Below are positions 32,314 through 45,431 of a stretch of 64,000 nucleotides of DNA, piece by piece; the first letter of the stretch is position 1, and each line of letters starts with the position of its first letter. The notes under the pieces were generated by a model, which saw nothing but the letters and a program-made list of their open reading frames with translations, was not told the origin of the DNA and made no database searches. The position numbers and the translations under genes were made by a program. Source of the DNA: Aaosphaeria pasadenensis (taxonomy: Eukaryota > Ascomycota > Dothideomycetes > Pleosporales); NCBI GenBank assembly GCA_022813625.1, contig JAKLMB010000056.1, positions 1-64,000 of the forward strand, given 5' to 3'.

Positions 32314-33468
32314 TCGGGATGGACATGTGGGAAAGTATTTCAACTCTACTGAGCGGGAGCGAAGAAGACCAGGAATATGATGGTGAGCAGGTCACTAGTT
32401 CATCGGTAATACTATTAGCAGTACTATTGGCCTCTTTGTACAAGCACAAGTAGTCTCTCTACAATTAGTTCTAACCTGGCTGAACAATACCTACGCGAGA
32501 TCCCAATAATAGCAACATAATTGCGCTACAACGGTAGAAGCCGTGATCTTACTATGCAAGTTTCCGCTTAAAAATCTCTTCAATAGTCTTCACATTCTAT
32601 CCTTTTTCTGTCAAGTTATTGCAGTATTTGTTCCATTACTGGAACCTTCTCGCAGATCGCGGTGCTGCTAGAGATCTCCGTCTGTCTTCCTATCGTCGTT
32701 GCGGTCAAGGGCTTGGGCCGGCCAGAATATGCCACCGGAGAAAATATCTGGGATTGTGCAAGCGAAGGACACGACTGCTCAATGAAAGCCATGACTAGCT
32801 AAACATAGTAATTGTAAATCTCGCACATCGTAAGAATCTTAATGACAGTGTCAATTGTGTACTTTGCTCGGATGTAAAAGAGTTCCGCAACACCGCATTT
32901 TCATTCCAAGAGGAAACTAGGCGACGGTGGCATTGCTGTCTTGGGATTGGAACCAGCCGTGCCAGCCTCGTGTTGAGTCGCATCGGCCTCATTGCGATAA
33001 CGATAATGTTGGCAATGTCGGATCGGAAGAGCAGGATCCACACTCCAGAAAAATTACTTGTTTTCTCCAACAACAATGTGTAACTAGTATTATTGAGAAA
33101 GTATGGAGTATTAATCTTGGATCAAGAACCAGTTACGTAAGGTCCTTCTTCCATAGCCAGATCAGGCTATGATAGGGTCCAGTAGTCTATGACATTGACA
33201 CTCAATATTGCAACCACTACCATAAATAAGTCCACGACCCTTCAGGCGTTCTAGAGATACGAATATAAACAGCAGTCAAGATGGATCATTGGAAATGTCG
33301 TCCGACCCTCTAATGTACATGTATGTACATGCATACAAGGGTCCAATCTGGTAACTAAGCAGTGGCCGATGAATAAGCATGCATAAACCTGGGCGGTGTG
33401 GAGTCTTTGCAGCACCCAAGAACAAATCACCAAGTATCTTTGAAGCTATCAACCAAGATGCCGTTCAG
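32314..33468. other. Intergenic, nothing recognised
   Basis: About 1.15 kb with short chance frames on both strands. A frame from 33379 runs into the first exon of the next gene and could extend its N-terminus by about 30 residues. Confidence 0.5.
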
Positions 33469-34891
33469 ATGCATTCTGCCAACGCCACCTTTTTGCTCGG
33501 TTACGATGATTACGAAGACAAAAATTGCAGCCGTAACCATCTACCCATGACTTGGGTTCACCAGCCTCGGGTAGAGATTTTACTGTCATTGAGGACAAAA
33601 CATTCTTAAAGATTAATCACCACCTTCAAGTCTGTTTTCAGACGCTCTACAACCCAGATTGTACACCCACAAAGGCTACAATACGAGTGACGCAAGCAGT
33701 AGCGCAAGCTCTGTCCATCAGGTTCAACCTCTAGGAATCTGTATACCTTTGTTCATCATGCTGTTTTCCGATGTTAGGTGGGGTACTCAAATCGCCACAA
33801 TGTAAGTCATTGCAAGCGTAACGTTCGCGCATACATCACGAACTGATCTCGTATACAGCATCCTCATATGCTTCCAGTGTGTAGCGATATGGTCAACGGT
33901 CCCGCTTACAATTCGTATGTTCGCTACTATCCGCGATAAACGAAGCCTCTACTTCCGCGCCACGTTGGCCTCGTCATGGGGGCTCTCTCTGCGCTCACAG
34001 GCCTACCTTATGGGATACTACAATCGCTCGATCCCATGGTGGATCTATGGCACGCTTTCACAAATTGGCTGGATACTTATGGTCTCCGGCTTTGCGCTCG
34101 TGCTGTGGAGCCGTCTTGGTCTTTTATTCGCCAACGAGCGGGTGAAGAAGTATCTGCTCTATCTTATCATCTTCAATGGCATCGTATGGCACACGATCCT
34201 GACTGTCTTCGCGATGATTATGTGGGACCAGCGTGGTCCAATTTTCGCTGCACGGCCGACTGCCCTTTACAAGAGAGTACGGGATGTTAACGAGATATTC
34301 GAGTATGTCCAGATCTGCTTCTTCAACAGTCAGGAAATTCTCATCTCCTCAATCTACATCTACGCCGCCTACGTTTACTTGCGCGATTTCTCTCATCTCG
34401 GCTCGCCTAGTACTCGCGCCAAGGTCCGCAAGGCCATCGTTCTGCTTCTGATTATTCAGGCGATCGTGGTATTCATCGATGCGGCAGTCATCACGATTGA
34501 CCTGCTCGGCTTATCGCAATTGAAGGGGATGATCAACTCCTTCATCTATTGCGTGAAACTGGAACTCGAGTTCTTGGTTTTGAATCAGCTAATTGAGATT
34601 TCGAGGATGGGTGTACCAGGGTTGCCATCAAGTTCGCCGCGAAACGCGGGATTGGATCTCGAGGTACCTGACATTGCTGAAGCACCTATTGCATCCACTG
34701 GTCCATCTGAAAGGACCAGAGGCCGTGGCGAGGGAGAAAACGAGAGGGACGACGCGCATGCAAGGTTTGGCAATGGATTGAAGGAACAGGGAGTTTCAAT
34801 CGCGCAGCCAATCTCGCCGTCCAGCAGTGAATCTGATTCGTCGGGGAGAAAAACAGCATCCTACTCCATCGTCAGAAGCAAAGGTAGCTGA
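33469..34891 (+). CDS. DUF7703-like multi-pass membrane protein
   Basis: A fungal integral membrane protein of unknown function. Exon 1 (33469-33532) is followed by a 109-bp intron (33533-33641), exon 2 (33642-33801), a 57-bp intron (33802-33858) and exon 3 to the TGA at 34889-34891. The spliced frame starts MHSANATFLLGYDDY. It shows about seven hydrophobic segments: PLGICIPLFIML, IATIILICFQCVAIW, the stretch around RATLASSWGLSL, SQIGWILMVSGFALVLWS, YLLYLIIFNGIVWH, FFNSQEILISSIYIYAAYVY and IVLLLIIQAIVVFIDAAV. A hydrophilic C-terminal tail of about 85 residues is rich in Ser, Arg and Glu. The motif WWIYGTLSQIGWILMVSGFALVLWSR is typical of the family as I remember it. An upstream in-frame ATG at 33379 is an alternative start. 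Confidence 0.72.
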
Positions 34892-36375
34892 TCATTAGGC
34901 GATTGGAATAATCTTTCAGATAGTCTATAATTACGAACGTAACGAAGAACTTCTAACCCTATTGACTTATGCGTCTTTCTGTGCACAATTTGATTATGTT
35001 GAACAACACAGTCTGATGTAGTCTCGTCGGACTTAGAATTAAGGATCAGGCAACACACACACGGCTTGGTAGATCAGCTGTCTTCGCCGCACTAATGCTT
35101 AACCGGTGTCGGATTGAGCATTTTCAATATTACACCATCAGAATTGAATCCGACTTGGGAATCCATTCGTTTGCCTTTTTATGATTTCACCGACTTATGG
35201 TCAACGGATCCTTTTGAGGGACGGCCCGCCTGCGGCACAGCGCATCAGATGACTAAACTGCTACAGATATGACGATAGTGAATATCCATCCTGGTATTTG
35301 ATAATGGGGCGATCGAGAATTAGTTCCATAAACTACACAATAATCACGCCGTCTTATCACTCCTTGCAAGCAGTGATGATCGCGGGTTCCACATTACAAG
35401 TTTTGCTATACAATCACACTTAAAACTCGAAAGTACAGCGTGGAGAAACCGCGGTATTGAGAAATAGGCTTGGGCAAGTGTAGTCTCTTACTTTCGAGGC
35501 TTGCATCACCCAGTCTTTATACATTATCAGTCGATTGGTATTTACCACGGGAATCACGGCTACTTCCACATTTGACCGAAAGCTGACGGCTATCTAACCA
35601 AGCATCTAAAGTAAACGAAAACAAAAACAAAAGGTATCTTGCAACAGCAGCAATAGATATACTTCTTTGCATGAACCTTCTGAGCTTGGCTTTCTATCCC
35701 CAGTAGATTGGCTAAGAGGATGAAGAGCCCGGCAACTTTCATGCCATTGCCAATCCGTGTACCTCCTTTGTCGCTGCCACGGAGACCATTTTATGCAAAG
35801 ATTACCAGTGTCCAAGGTGTAAATTACTTCGCCGTCTCTAGATATACGGACTGAGTGACAGGTACAATATATGTGCTAGCCTGTAAATGTCTCGTCAAAA
35901 TTAAAGTCATGCGGCCTGCATGTATTGGGCACCGAGCTTGTTGACTGAGTCTTCCTCGAAAAGGTTTTACCCTGACCAGTTGTGAATGTAGTATGGTAAT
36001 ATCAAGATCCATAATCAGAAGGCGACAACAGCCGTGCGACATAAAGGATTGGTAGGGTTCATTGTTCGGTAGATCCTTAATGGTCCTTGACACAGGTGTG
36101 ACTAATGTAAAGTCAATGAAGGGGGTCAAGTCCCTCCTCCCCCCTTCCCTAACAACCTTTTCAAGGCAGTCTTGTCTCACGAAGAACTTTTCAGGGGTGT
36201 TTAGCCGCTTTGGTATGTATTCACTCCGGTGAGGTGATTGAGTCGATCTTCCAATAGTCAATTGGTCTCTCGGTCTCCGCGATGAACTCTGCACCAGTCA
36301 ACCACGCCCCATAGGAATACAAGTCTTAGTACACCACATCAAAATCCTGCTGCACTAATCTTAGGGTCAGCGATA
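34892..36375. other. Intergenic, 1.5 kb, with a possible gene relic on the minus strand
   Basis: The left kilobase shows nothing. A minus-strand relic is listed at 35824-36340. The last part is the promoter of the rhodopsin-domain gene at 36376. Confidence 0.45.
35824..36340 (-). pseudogene. Unidentified frame-broken gene relic
   Basis: One minus frame is open for 156 codons (36294-35824) without an ATG start and reads protein-like, for example YIPKRLNTPEKFFVRQDCLEK and DLTPFIDFTLVTP. A second frame just upstream (about 36335-36235) gives YSYGAWLTGAEFIAETERP and then a stop, so a coding sequence seems to switch frame near 36230. I recognise no family. It could instead be a chance open frame. 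Confidence 0.3.
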
Positions 36376-37616
36376 ATGCTGCTAAAGAATTCGTCTCGAG
36401 GAAATATTTCAAGGCTACACACTACTCTCGTCATGGACCCAACAGTCTCTATGAGCGTTTCGAACTATTCCACGTTGCCTTCGTCCAGCGGCGGCCTTAA
36501 AATCATTGTTTTTACAACCGTATTCTGGGCAGTAGCAGTCATTGCTATTATTTTAAGGGTCTGGTGTCGTTCTCTCAAGGGCAGGTCCCTAGTTTTCAAC
36601 GACTATGCTGTGCTTGTAGCATTCGTTTTCACATCAGGACTGTCGGCAATTCTTATCACATGTAAGTTTTCATTCTCACCTGCCAACTGTTTCGTACGTC
36701 AGGTCAAAATGCTAATCATTAATTTCTCTTAGCGGTCGTGTGGGCAGGTGCTGGTCACCATGTGGTGGATATCTCACCACAATATCGCAATCGAATCTTT
36801 ATTCTCTTTGCTGCAGGTCAGTCGTCGTGGGCGGCCTCGAATACCTTTGTCAAGCTCTCCATCCTACACTTCTACACTGTTATATTCCCAAGTCGAAAAT
36901 TTCGCATCATTTGCATCGCGGCAATGGTAGTCTCGGGGTTATACTTCACTTCTGTTCTGCTTGAGACCTTCTTATTGTGCACTCCAGTGCAATACAATTG
37001 GGACAAAACAATCTCTGGAACTTGCAGTCCACACAGTCAGATCGCATACATCATTGCTGGAGCCACGAACTTAGTCATCGATGTCTTCATTGTTTTGCTG
37101 CCCATGCCGATACTCTGGAAATTGCAAATATCATGGACCAAAAAACTTCTTGTTATGGCTATGTTTAGCTTGGGCGCTCTGTAAGTCTCGATCCACTGCT
37201 TAGCTCTACCAAATTCATTCCACAGCAGTTGCTGATCAGTGCAATGCAGCATTTGCATAATCTCTCTCCTACGTGTGATAAACGTTGCTAAACTTGATCT
37301 TACCGACTTTACCTACGCCTGCATCAATCTCTCAATCTGGGCGATACTCGAGCCTACGCTTGGTATTGTCAATGCATGTCTTCCTGTATTTCGTCCTATT
37401 GCATCTTCTGTCTCCGAGTCACGCATTTTTTCAAGGGCTAAGTCTTCATTCTGGAGCAGGACGAGTTGGAGTACAGGGGACACGAAAGTCAGCGTCGGCT
37501 CTGCGTCCAAAAGTACAAAGTTTCAGAGGCTAGCAGATCCGATAGATCAGTTGTATCAGCTAGATACTATTCATCTTGTAAGGAACGAGAGCAGAGAAAG
37601 GTTCTCATCAAAATGA
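36376..37616 (+). CDS. Fungal rhodopsin-domain (PTH11-like) membrane protein
   Basis: Second member of the family seen at 6844-8000. Introns lie at about 36661-36732 (GTAAGT..CTCTTAG) and 37182-37249 (GTAAGT..AATGCAG), and both junctions restore the frame. Seven hydrophobic segments are visible. Landmarks are VVWAGAGHHVVDIS (the G-x-G-x-H loop), FAAGQSSWAASNTFVKLSILHFYTVIFP, the CTPVQYNWDKTISGTC disulfide loop, and GATNLVIDVFIVLLPMPILWKLQISWTKK, the family's most constant helix with its P-x-P-x-x-W. The cytosolic tail of about 95 residues is Ser-rich. ATGs at 36376 and 36433 are alternative starts. Homologues include surface-sensing receptors, but most are uncharacterised. Confidence 0.85.
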
Positions 37617-38240
37617 TGTTAGTAAAGCATGATGGTAATGGGATACTGTGGCCTGAGACGGGTCTTCGTTGCTGCCACAAAATTCGTTTTCCAAGTTCTT
37701 CTACAGAAGTAGCGTTCAATCTCTACTCCAGATACTTGTGCCTATACCTAAGATGCGTCATCCTGTAGGAACCTATAGTATGGCTCGCTTCGGTCCGTCG
37801 TATGCCAATGTTCATTACAAGCAAGTGATTATATTGGACTGTTCCAAACTAGATAATGCAATATCAATTGACTATAATTTCAAGGGCACAATTGCGGCGA
37901 GAGCCTACCCGTGCCACCCCTGCTGTATAGTTACTTCTGCCAGCCCAGGTGGAGTACCCCGACCCTAGGGTTTTGGCTTGGATATCACTACTCGCTCAAC
38001 ACATCTGTACGCGCATGAATAACACTCTCATCACACCAAATATAGCCTTTTGCGATTCTATTTGGTGGAAATTAGGGATCTGCCTATCTGGAGGCAAACG
38101 GACGTCCCCGAGGCAAGCATTTGCCTAAACGACACTTCACCGCTTAATGAGGCACAGCGGAACTATTCTGCCGTTGTAATGGGACTGCAACTTTAAGAGG
38201 GTCGAGTAAGAATCACATTCTTTCATGATAAAAAATTCCA
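37617..38240. other. Intergenic, promoter of the GMC oxidoreductase
   Basis: No supported gene. Short frames at 37669-37968 overlap the 3' flank of the membrane-protein gene. Confidence 0.5.
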
Positions 38241-40291
38241 ATGCATATTTGTTGCTCACCTACTACAGCTCTTTTCACATTACTCGCTACTATGTCGACT
38301 GCAGGCCCAGTAACTCCCGTCTATGACTACATAATCATTGGGGGTGGCACTGCCGGCCTTGTCCTTGCCAACCGTCTATCTGAGAACAGCGACATTACTG
38401 TCGCAGTCATTGAAGCCGGTGGAGACGCGAGTGCGGATCCTCGTTCTGTTGTTCCAGGGTTGTTCATAGGTGCGCTGGGAAGTGAACTAGACTGGAATCT
38501 CGCATCGGTACCCCAGGTACGATACTAGCTCATTCAGAAATATGAAACAAACGAATGGGTCATGTTAACTGATAGCCTGAATTGCCAGGCCGGACTCAAT
38601 GACCGACGTATTGGGCATAATCAAGGCAAAGCACTCGGTGGAAGTTCAAGCATAAATGCCCAAGCCCTGATTCCCTTCAGCGCTACCGATATCAACGTCT
38701 GGGAGTCTTTCATTGGGAATACAGGCTGGAATTATGGATCACTCTCACCATACCTTCAGAAAGCCTTCAGCATTGTCCTCCCTGATGAGCCTACCGTGAC
38801 ACATTTGAACATTTCATGGGTAACGTCTTGGTATGTTCTCTTCCTTTGTGTGTGTCTTCTACCCTTTTCCATCTTCTGCATTGTACAAGTACCAGGGCAG
38901 ATACAGCATATTAACTACGAACGTTGCACAGGGCCTCCAAAGCTGTAGGCCCCCTGGCCTCCTCCTTCGTGGACATTAATGAAAATCCAATACCAAAGGC
39001 CTGGATCGACACTTTGACAGCTCTCGGACACCCTCTCACTGCATCTCCGTTCTCGGGCAGGTCAACGGGACCATATATTGCACCCTCCACTGTTGTATCC
39101 AGCTCAAAGACTCGATCCTCTTCTGCAACAGCATACTACCTGCCGGTAGCCAACCGAAAGAATTTGGAGGTTATCACTGGGGCCACTGTAAACAAGATCA
39201 TCTTAGAGAAAAAGGCAGACCTCCAAACTGCAACAGGAGTTATGTACGCAATCGCCGGAGACACCAAAACACTCAACGCAAGGAAAGAGGTTATACTTTG
39301 TGCGGGTGCATTGAACTCACCAAAGATTCTTGAATTGAGCGGTATTGGTGATCCGGACGTTCTTCAAGCTGCTGGTGTCTCTTTACTGTTAGAGAACAAA
39401 TACATCGGCACCAATCTGCAGGACCATCTCCTGTGTCCGATAAGCTTCGAAGCCATTGATGGATTTCCTACTGGCGATGATTTGCTAAGGGGAGATCCAG
39501 AAGCAATTGCAACAGCCCAGAAGCAATATGCTGAGACTCAGTCAGGTCCCTTTTCAACGAGTGGAGTGACCGAATTTTCGTTCCTGCCAACTGTGGATTT
39601 CAAGAGCGATACAGGAGCTCTATCGGATCTATTGAAGTTGCTTGAAACGACGAACATGACGCACCCGCTCGACGCAGCAAGGATCAAACATCTCTCAGAC
39701 CTCCTTATTGAAGGCCAGGAGGGGACTGCGCAGTACTTTCTCTTCCTTGCCCAAAGTGCCGCAGCTGGTGAGGATACAACGCATGGGGTAGTTCCGCATC
39801 CGCAGCCTGGTAATTTCATCACTCCTGTTGTCGCACTTTCCCATCCATTATCCACGGGCACTGTCCACATATCATCATCGGACGCCGGCATTCCGCCCGT
39901 CATAGATCACAAATATCTTTCCAATCCAATAGACCTTGAACTTCATGCCCGCCATGTTCGGTACATTGAGGATATTGCGCAGACCGGTCCTTTGTCATCA
40001 TTCCTCAAGCCAGATGGGCGACGCAACGACCCACTTGCATTCATCGATGGAAGTTTGGAAAAGGCAAAAACCTACGTCAAGGCGGCATCGGATACAAATT
40101 GGCACTCGGTAGGCACATTGGCAATGGCTCCTAAGAATAGAGGGGGGGTTGTCGACACAGACCTAAGAGTATATGGCGTCTCAGGGTTGAGGGTAGTCGA
40201 TGCGAGTGTAATTCCATTGATGCCACAGAGTAATACGCAGAGTCTTGTGTATTCAATTGCGGAGCGAGCAGCTGATCTAATTAGGCAATAA
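38241..40291 (+). CDS. GMC-family FAD oxidoreductase
   Basis: A flavoenzyme of the glucose-methanol-choline family, oxidising an alcohol or sugar. Introns lie at about 38516-38588 (ends TTGCCAG) and about 38832-38932 (ends GCACAG). The FAD-binding Rossmann loop DYIIIGGGTAGLVLANRL, with EAGGD 30 residues later, is near the N-terminus. GKALGGSSSINAQA is PROSITE signature 1. ILCAGALNSPKILELSGIG is signature 2. The C-terminal catalytic segment DTNWHSVGTLAMAP has the active-site His. The second catalytic position, His in glucose oxidase, is in SNTQSLVYSIAERA and reads Asn, as in some family members. The N-terminus MHICCSPTTALFTLLA is weakly hydrophobic. If the ATG at 38292 is used instead the enzyme is cytosolic, so secretion is uncertain. 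Substrate unknown. Confidence 0.88.
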
Positions 40292-41099
40292 TAGTCTTTC
40301 TAACATGGGAATTACTTTCCATTTACATAGTCAATAGGATGATGTACCTGGGAAAATATTTCTAAGAGAAAGGTTTTCTGGCAGCCTGATGTACTGTATT
40401 GATAGTGAGCACCGAGGATGTATCTGATCTTACTTCAAAGTGCTCTCATGTATGGACCAATCATTACTCGCCAAGCGTGTGTCTGCCTTGCTGTTTTGAT
40501 TTCACTTTTTCATGCTGATTGGGTGTGAGCAGGCAAGACAAGTTGGAATGCCATGGCTGTGCAAATAGCTGAATGTAGCTTGGTAGGAGATAGAACGGAG
40601 AATACTTCTAATCGCACAGCTGTAAGTATCCAACTGTTAAATCTTTTCGTATGCTATACTGCAGTTTATAATTTGCCTTCGTTGGGTTGCGCGGAAGCAT
40701 AACACAGCAAGGCCTTACTGGCTTTATGCGAAGCTTGTACTCTCCAGTTTGATCTTCAAGCCGATCGTCAGCCACCAAGGTGATGTTCATCTCCACCTAA
40801 TAGCCAGGAGGAACGCATCGTGCTTCTACCAAACAAACCTCGATGATGGCTGCATCCAGAATCCAGTCAGTTGCAGCTGTGTGCATATGAAATTCAATGA
40901 CTGAGTTGTACTGTGACGTTCGGGGCTGAAACCCAGCCACATTCTCACGTTTAAGGCTCTCTCACTGTATCTTGATACCACAGTAGCGCAGCCTTGTCGA
41001 AGGACTTTGTCCACCTTTTGAGGGCTCAAGAAGGTCGATGTTCTTCAACTAAATCCTCCCTTCGTCTATTTTCAGATCACATACTACTCTTGATTAAAG
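40292..41099. other. Intergenic, nothing recognised
   Basis: 3' flank of the oxidoreductase and 5' flank of the DUF3433 gene. Only short frames are present. Confidence 0.5.
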
Positions 41100-44000
41100 A
41101 TGGCATCGTCGGGAATACCGCTTTTCATGTCAGACAAGTCAAACATCGCTCGTGCTCTTCATCCCTACTTTCCTGATGACCAAGCAGTGAGGAAGACATG
41201 GCGCCCAGTCTCTTTCAGCAAGGTTGCCTTTCTCATCACGATATTCCTATTCACTGGCTTTCTCGCCAGCACTATTGCACTTCATCTAAAGTATGAACGC
41301 TCCGGCGCAATCATGTTTGCTTCGGACGGGAGATCCATCTCTGACGCACAGAACTTCTTGTATCTCTATCTCCCAATAATTCTAGTCACGGCCTTAGGAA
41401 TCTGGATCTCAGTCCTTGATCTTGACATCAAGCGCCTGGATCCTTGGTGTCGCCTTTCTGGAAATGACGGTGACTCCGCATCGACCCTCTTCTGCCAATA
41501 CGATACCGCTTTCATACTTGTTGTGATATACCAGGCAGTGCGTGCCCGGTAAGATAATTAGCCCTCCCATCCATTTATACCAATTGAAATGACTAGGCAC
41601 TGGATTGTGGTCAGTTCGTCGGTGCTGATGATCATAGCAGTTATTGTCATTCCTGCACTTCAGAATTCACTTTTTACCACGACTACCAAATCAATCTCTC
41701 AAAAATCTCTTATTGGGGTACCGTATGAAATTGTCAACGCCTCAGCCCAGCCACGAACTATGAGCAATAGCTTTCTAATCACTGCGTATTCGATTGCTTG
41801 GCTTGGGCAAAGTGACCCTCCCTTTTCCACGGCATCCAATGTACTAACCCCCTTCGATCACCCATCTATCAAAGGTGCTCTGCAGGATTCTGTTGCTTCT
41901 ACATCCTTGACCAGGTTTTGGTCGGAGGTCGATTGCTGGAAGCCGCAGGCCGTGATTAGGAATAAAACAGGCAAGGAAATCTCCTTCGACGACGTGAGAG
42001 GCTGTCGACTGAACAGCGTTTTTAGCGACGACGCGGATTGGAACACACCGGAGCCACAGCTCTCGGCCTTACACATCCCGGTCAACTCTCCCGGGTTTAC
42101 ACTCATTGGAGACATCTATATGTCTAAGAACATATCATCAATGTGTACCGAATATCCAAACCGCTTTCTGTCCGTTTGGTGGATAGCTGGATCGGACCCC
42201 GACTTCAGCAATCGTGGTAACGGAACCGCCCTGTTTTGCGACGTGAGCTTTTACAGACAACCGGTAGTGGCCAAAATCTTTCTCTCAAATGATAGTGTCG
42301 ATTCAATTCATGCCATGGGTCCCAAAATGCTCCTTTCGCAAGAGGAATTCAACAGTACGCATTTTCAGAACATGACCGTCGGAGGCAGACCACCAAACGC
42401 GTACAGTATGCAGGGAAACAATCAACAAGTGATGATTAATATTGATGAGGCAAGCGAAATAGATAACGGGCGGCGAACATGGCACTTGAATTACAGTACC
42501 CCGGTGTACCCTTCGTTGCCATCAGGCGTCATGGTTGACTGGTTGGTTACATTGACGCAACTACCGATTCACGAATACCTCAACTCTTCAAAGCTCGCAA
42601 CATCATATGATCAAACGTACCAGCAGCTCTTTGCTTTAGCCATGGGTCATAATTTCGCACCACAGCCAGAGACCCAGCTAGAAGTCGAGATTGAGGGATT
42701 ACAGAAAGTCGTTACATTAGTACCTGCTTTCGCATATACCATAGAAGCGCTGTTTTTGATTGCGTTGATTCTTTGCCTCTTCTTGGCTTGGCAAGTTATT
42801 CCCAGACGGTTGCTTCTAGTTCGAAATCCAGATTCTTTGGCTCAAGTCATGGACCTTGCTCGTTCTGCAACTGTGCAGAGCAATTTCAGAGCTTATAGCA
42901 GTTCGACTGAGCGGGAGATGAAGAAAGGTCTACAAAATGACAAGTTCAGGCTTGCAATGTCAACAGATGGCCGTCCGGTTTTGTGCAAGTTCAACCCTCA
43001 ATTGCACATCCAGCCATCTCAACGCAACAGGAAGGTTCAGCCTTCGTCTATTGCCAAACCCGTACTAGAGGTGTCGTGGACAGCTACATTTTTGGCCTTA
43101 TCGTTGATCACCTCATTCACGGTCCTTTTATACGTGCTGAATAGTCAAGCAGAGAAAAAGAATGGTATTTCCTTGCCTAGAGGAGGTACGTTTATTGTTC
43201 AGCTTGCGCTTAGCTTTGCACCCAAAATCTTTGCGACTCTTCTTGGAGTCTACATCAATGCCGTCTGTCGAGCAACTTCATTTTTGAAGCCTATGGAGTA
43301 TCTTAAGAGAGGACACGCTAAAGCCAAAAGTACACTCCTTGCCAACTTCACCTCACTCCCTCCCACAGTCTTATTTGCGAGAGCTTTCCGAGCCAGACAA
43401 TATTTTCTTACTCTGCTGAGTCTCTTGGCCCTTCTGTCCAATGTCCTCACTGTTTCCATGGCCGGCATCTTCGTTCAATATGATGAAGTCATAGTAAAAG
43501 GTACATCCGTTGTACAATTAAAAGAGCGTTCCTAGACCCCGCGACACCTCAATCACTGGTATTGGAGCTCTATCAAGATTCGATTTTCACAGTCGCTGCG
43601 AACGCGTCGGGGCTTACAAAGTTGCCAACCTGGACAACGACGGAGTATGGTTATCTTCCTGTCGACCTGGGCTCTCTGAACCGCAGCACGCAGGATCAAC
43701 AAATAGAATTCCAGAGTGTTGGATACGGTGCGGATTTAGACTGTGTCAACTTTCTAGACATTTATCCAAACCAAAGCGTACATTTCGAGTTCTCGGAAAA
43801 TTATACAAATCTCGCATTCAGCTTCTGTTATGGTTGGCCAAGTGGGGAATCTGCATCTTGCGATTCTTCCATGCGCCAGTCGTCCTATTTGAACAATATC
43901 TCAAATATACCAGTTAACGTTGTCTCATATTACGAACTACAAACAGCCGTAACACTACCAAATGGACCGAATGACCAGCCGATCTAGAACGGGCAGGAGA

Positions 44001-44878
44001 ACGAGCAGCAAATTATTTTAGGGTGGCTTCGCGGTAGGTGGGCGGCAAACACAACACCAAATCTAGAAGCTTTGGATCCACAGTCACTCCAAGGGATAAC
44101 CTTTGAGTACAATGCTACGGTGATAGCATGTCGGCCACGACTCAAAACCCAAAGATCTGTTATACGGGCTGATATGGAGGGTAATATAATCTCCGCAAGG
44201 CACTTGGGACCCCCGGATTACAATACCAGCTCTAGCATGAATCTGACCAACGCACTCCGAGCCACCATCAGCGAAACTACGCGAGGTTTCACCGCCAACG
44301 CTAAAGGATGGCATGCCAACATCATCGCTCCAGACTGGTCAAACTACCTCTACAAAACCATACTCAACGGGACCGATCTTGTGGGTCCCGCCAACCCTGT
44401 ACCGTCTGTTGAATTTGCAAGCAAAATTGCTTCACAGACATTTAGTCGTCAATTCGTTGCCCAGCTGTTCCTGGATCGCCAGTATCTCAAAAACGCCGAT
44501 ACCAAGTCCAGCGACGGAATGCAAAGCGCGAACCTCTACCGCTCTGTTCGCCGCTTCCGTCTCTCCACCCCCATGTACATCATCACTCAAGTCATACTCA
44601 CCCTCGATCTCATCGTTCTCTTGATTAACCGGTTTTTATTGTCAAAGCCATTCCTGCCGCGGCAACCGTCTACCATTACATCGCAGATTGCCTTTTCGGC
44701 TGCGTCGCATGTTATTGACGGTGTTGCCGCAGCGGTCAAGGGCGCTCGGGGTGATCCAGGGCTCGAAGTATTGGATACCCAATTGGGGTACCGATTTGGG
44801 TATGGTAAATTTGTTGGCAAGGATGGGAGGTCGCATGTAGGCATTGAGCGAGACCCCTTCGTACAGAAACTGGATTGA
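41100..44878 (+). pseudogene. DUF3433 large membrane protein, frame broken
   Basis: A fungal-specific membrane protein of unknown function. Exon 1 (MASSGIPLFMSD.., membrane segments near residues 40-60 and 90-110, then the family mark LDPWCRLSG) joins by a normal intron (GTAAGA..GACTAG, 41550-41596) to ARHWIVVSSSV. The frame then runs well through a long extracellular part rich in N-glycosylation sites and several membrane helices to about 43530, where it hits TAG (43533-43535). Similarity continues in another frame (FLDPATPQSLVLELYQDS), so one frameshift is needed. A second in-frame TAG at 43985-43987 is followed by more family-like sequence to 44878 (final helix MYIITQVILTLDLIVLL). Removing 39 bases ending at that TAG would bypass it, but such an intron is too short to be likely. 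I call it a recent pseudogene. A sequencing error at 43530 is the alternative. Confidence 0.72.
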
Positions 44879-45431
44879 ATGAGAACGCAAGTATTTACTT
44901 CTGGAGCTTAGCAACAGTAGTTGGAATGTGTTGTAAGGCTGGATATCAATTGTTGGAGAGGACGCATTGCTCTTGTGGCTGAGCCGTTGACGGATCATGT
45001 CACAGCCATAATTATGATGCGATCTAATCGTCTTTCATCTAATCTCGGCGAATTTCAAAGCCGGAGAGGCTTAGCCGATCGAAAACAAATGTCCTTGCTT
45101 GGTCATTTCACCGATGTTTCTGGACGACAAAGGCTCGTTCACAGTGAACCATGGCACGATCGGACCGACTTTAATGATTGCGCACCCCAGCAGCCAGGAA
45201 ATTGCGCCGAAGAATGCTTGGAATCGAATCACCCACGCGGCGCATTTGTAAGAGTAGTCCCTACACTCTTGCGTCATTGCGGAAAAGTTCCGTAAACTGC
45301 CATGGTTTTCATAATCACGAAAAGCATTGCTGATCAACTAAAGAAATGATTTTTATAAATAATGGAATTGCATCCGGGGAATTTAGTTGCCCACTCGCCA
45401 GCAACACTGATACTTGCGCCATCACTCCAAC
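44879..45431. other. Intergenic, promoter of the solute-binding protein gene
   Basis: A minus frame at 45337-45071 is open for 88 codons but has no motif, and it sits in the expected promoter. No repeats were noticed. Confidence 0.45.

Noticed and set aside
43940..43987. A 39-bp intron that would remove the TAG in the DUF3433 gene
   Set aside because: Shorter than any other intron here and without a convincing branch site; a nonsense mutation is simpler.
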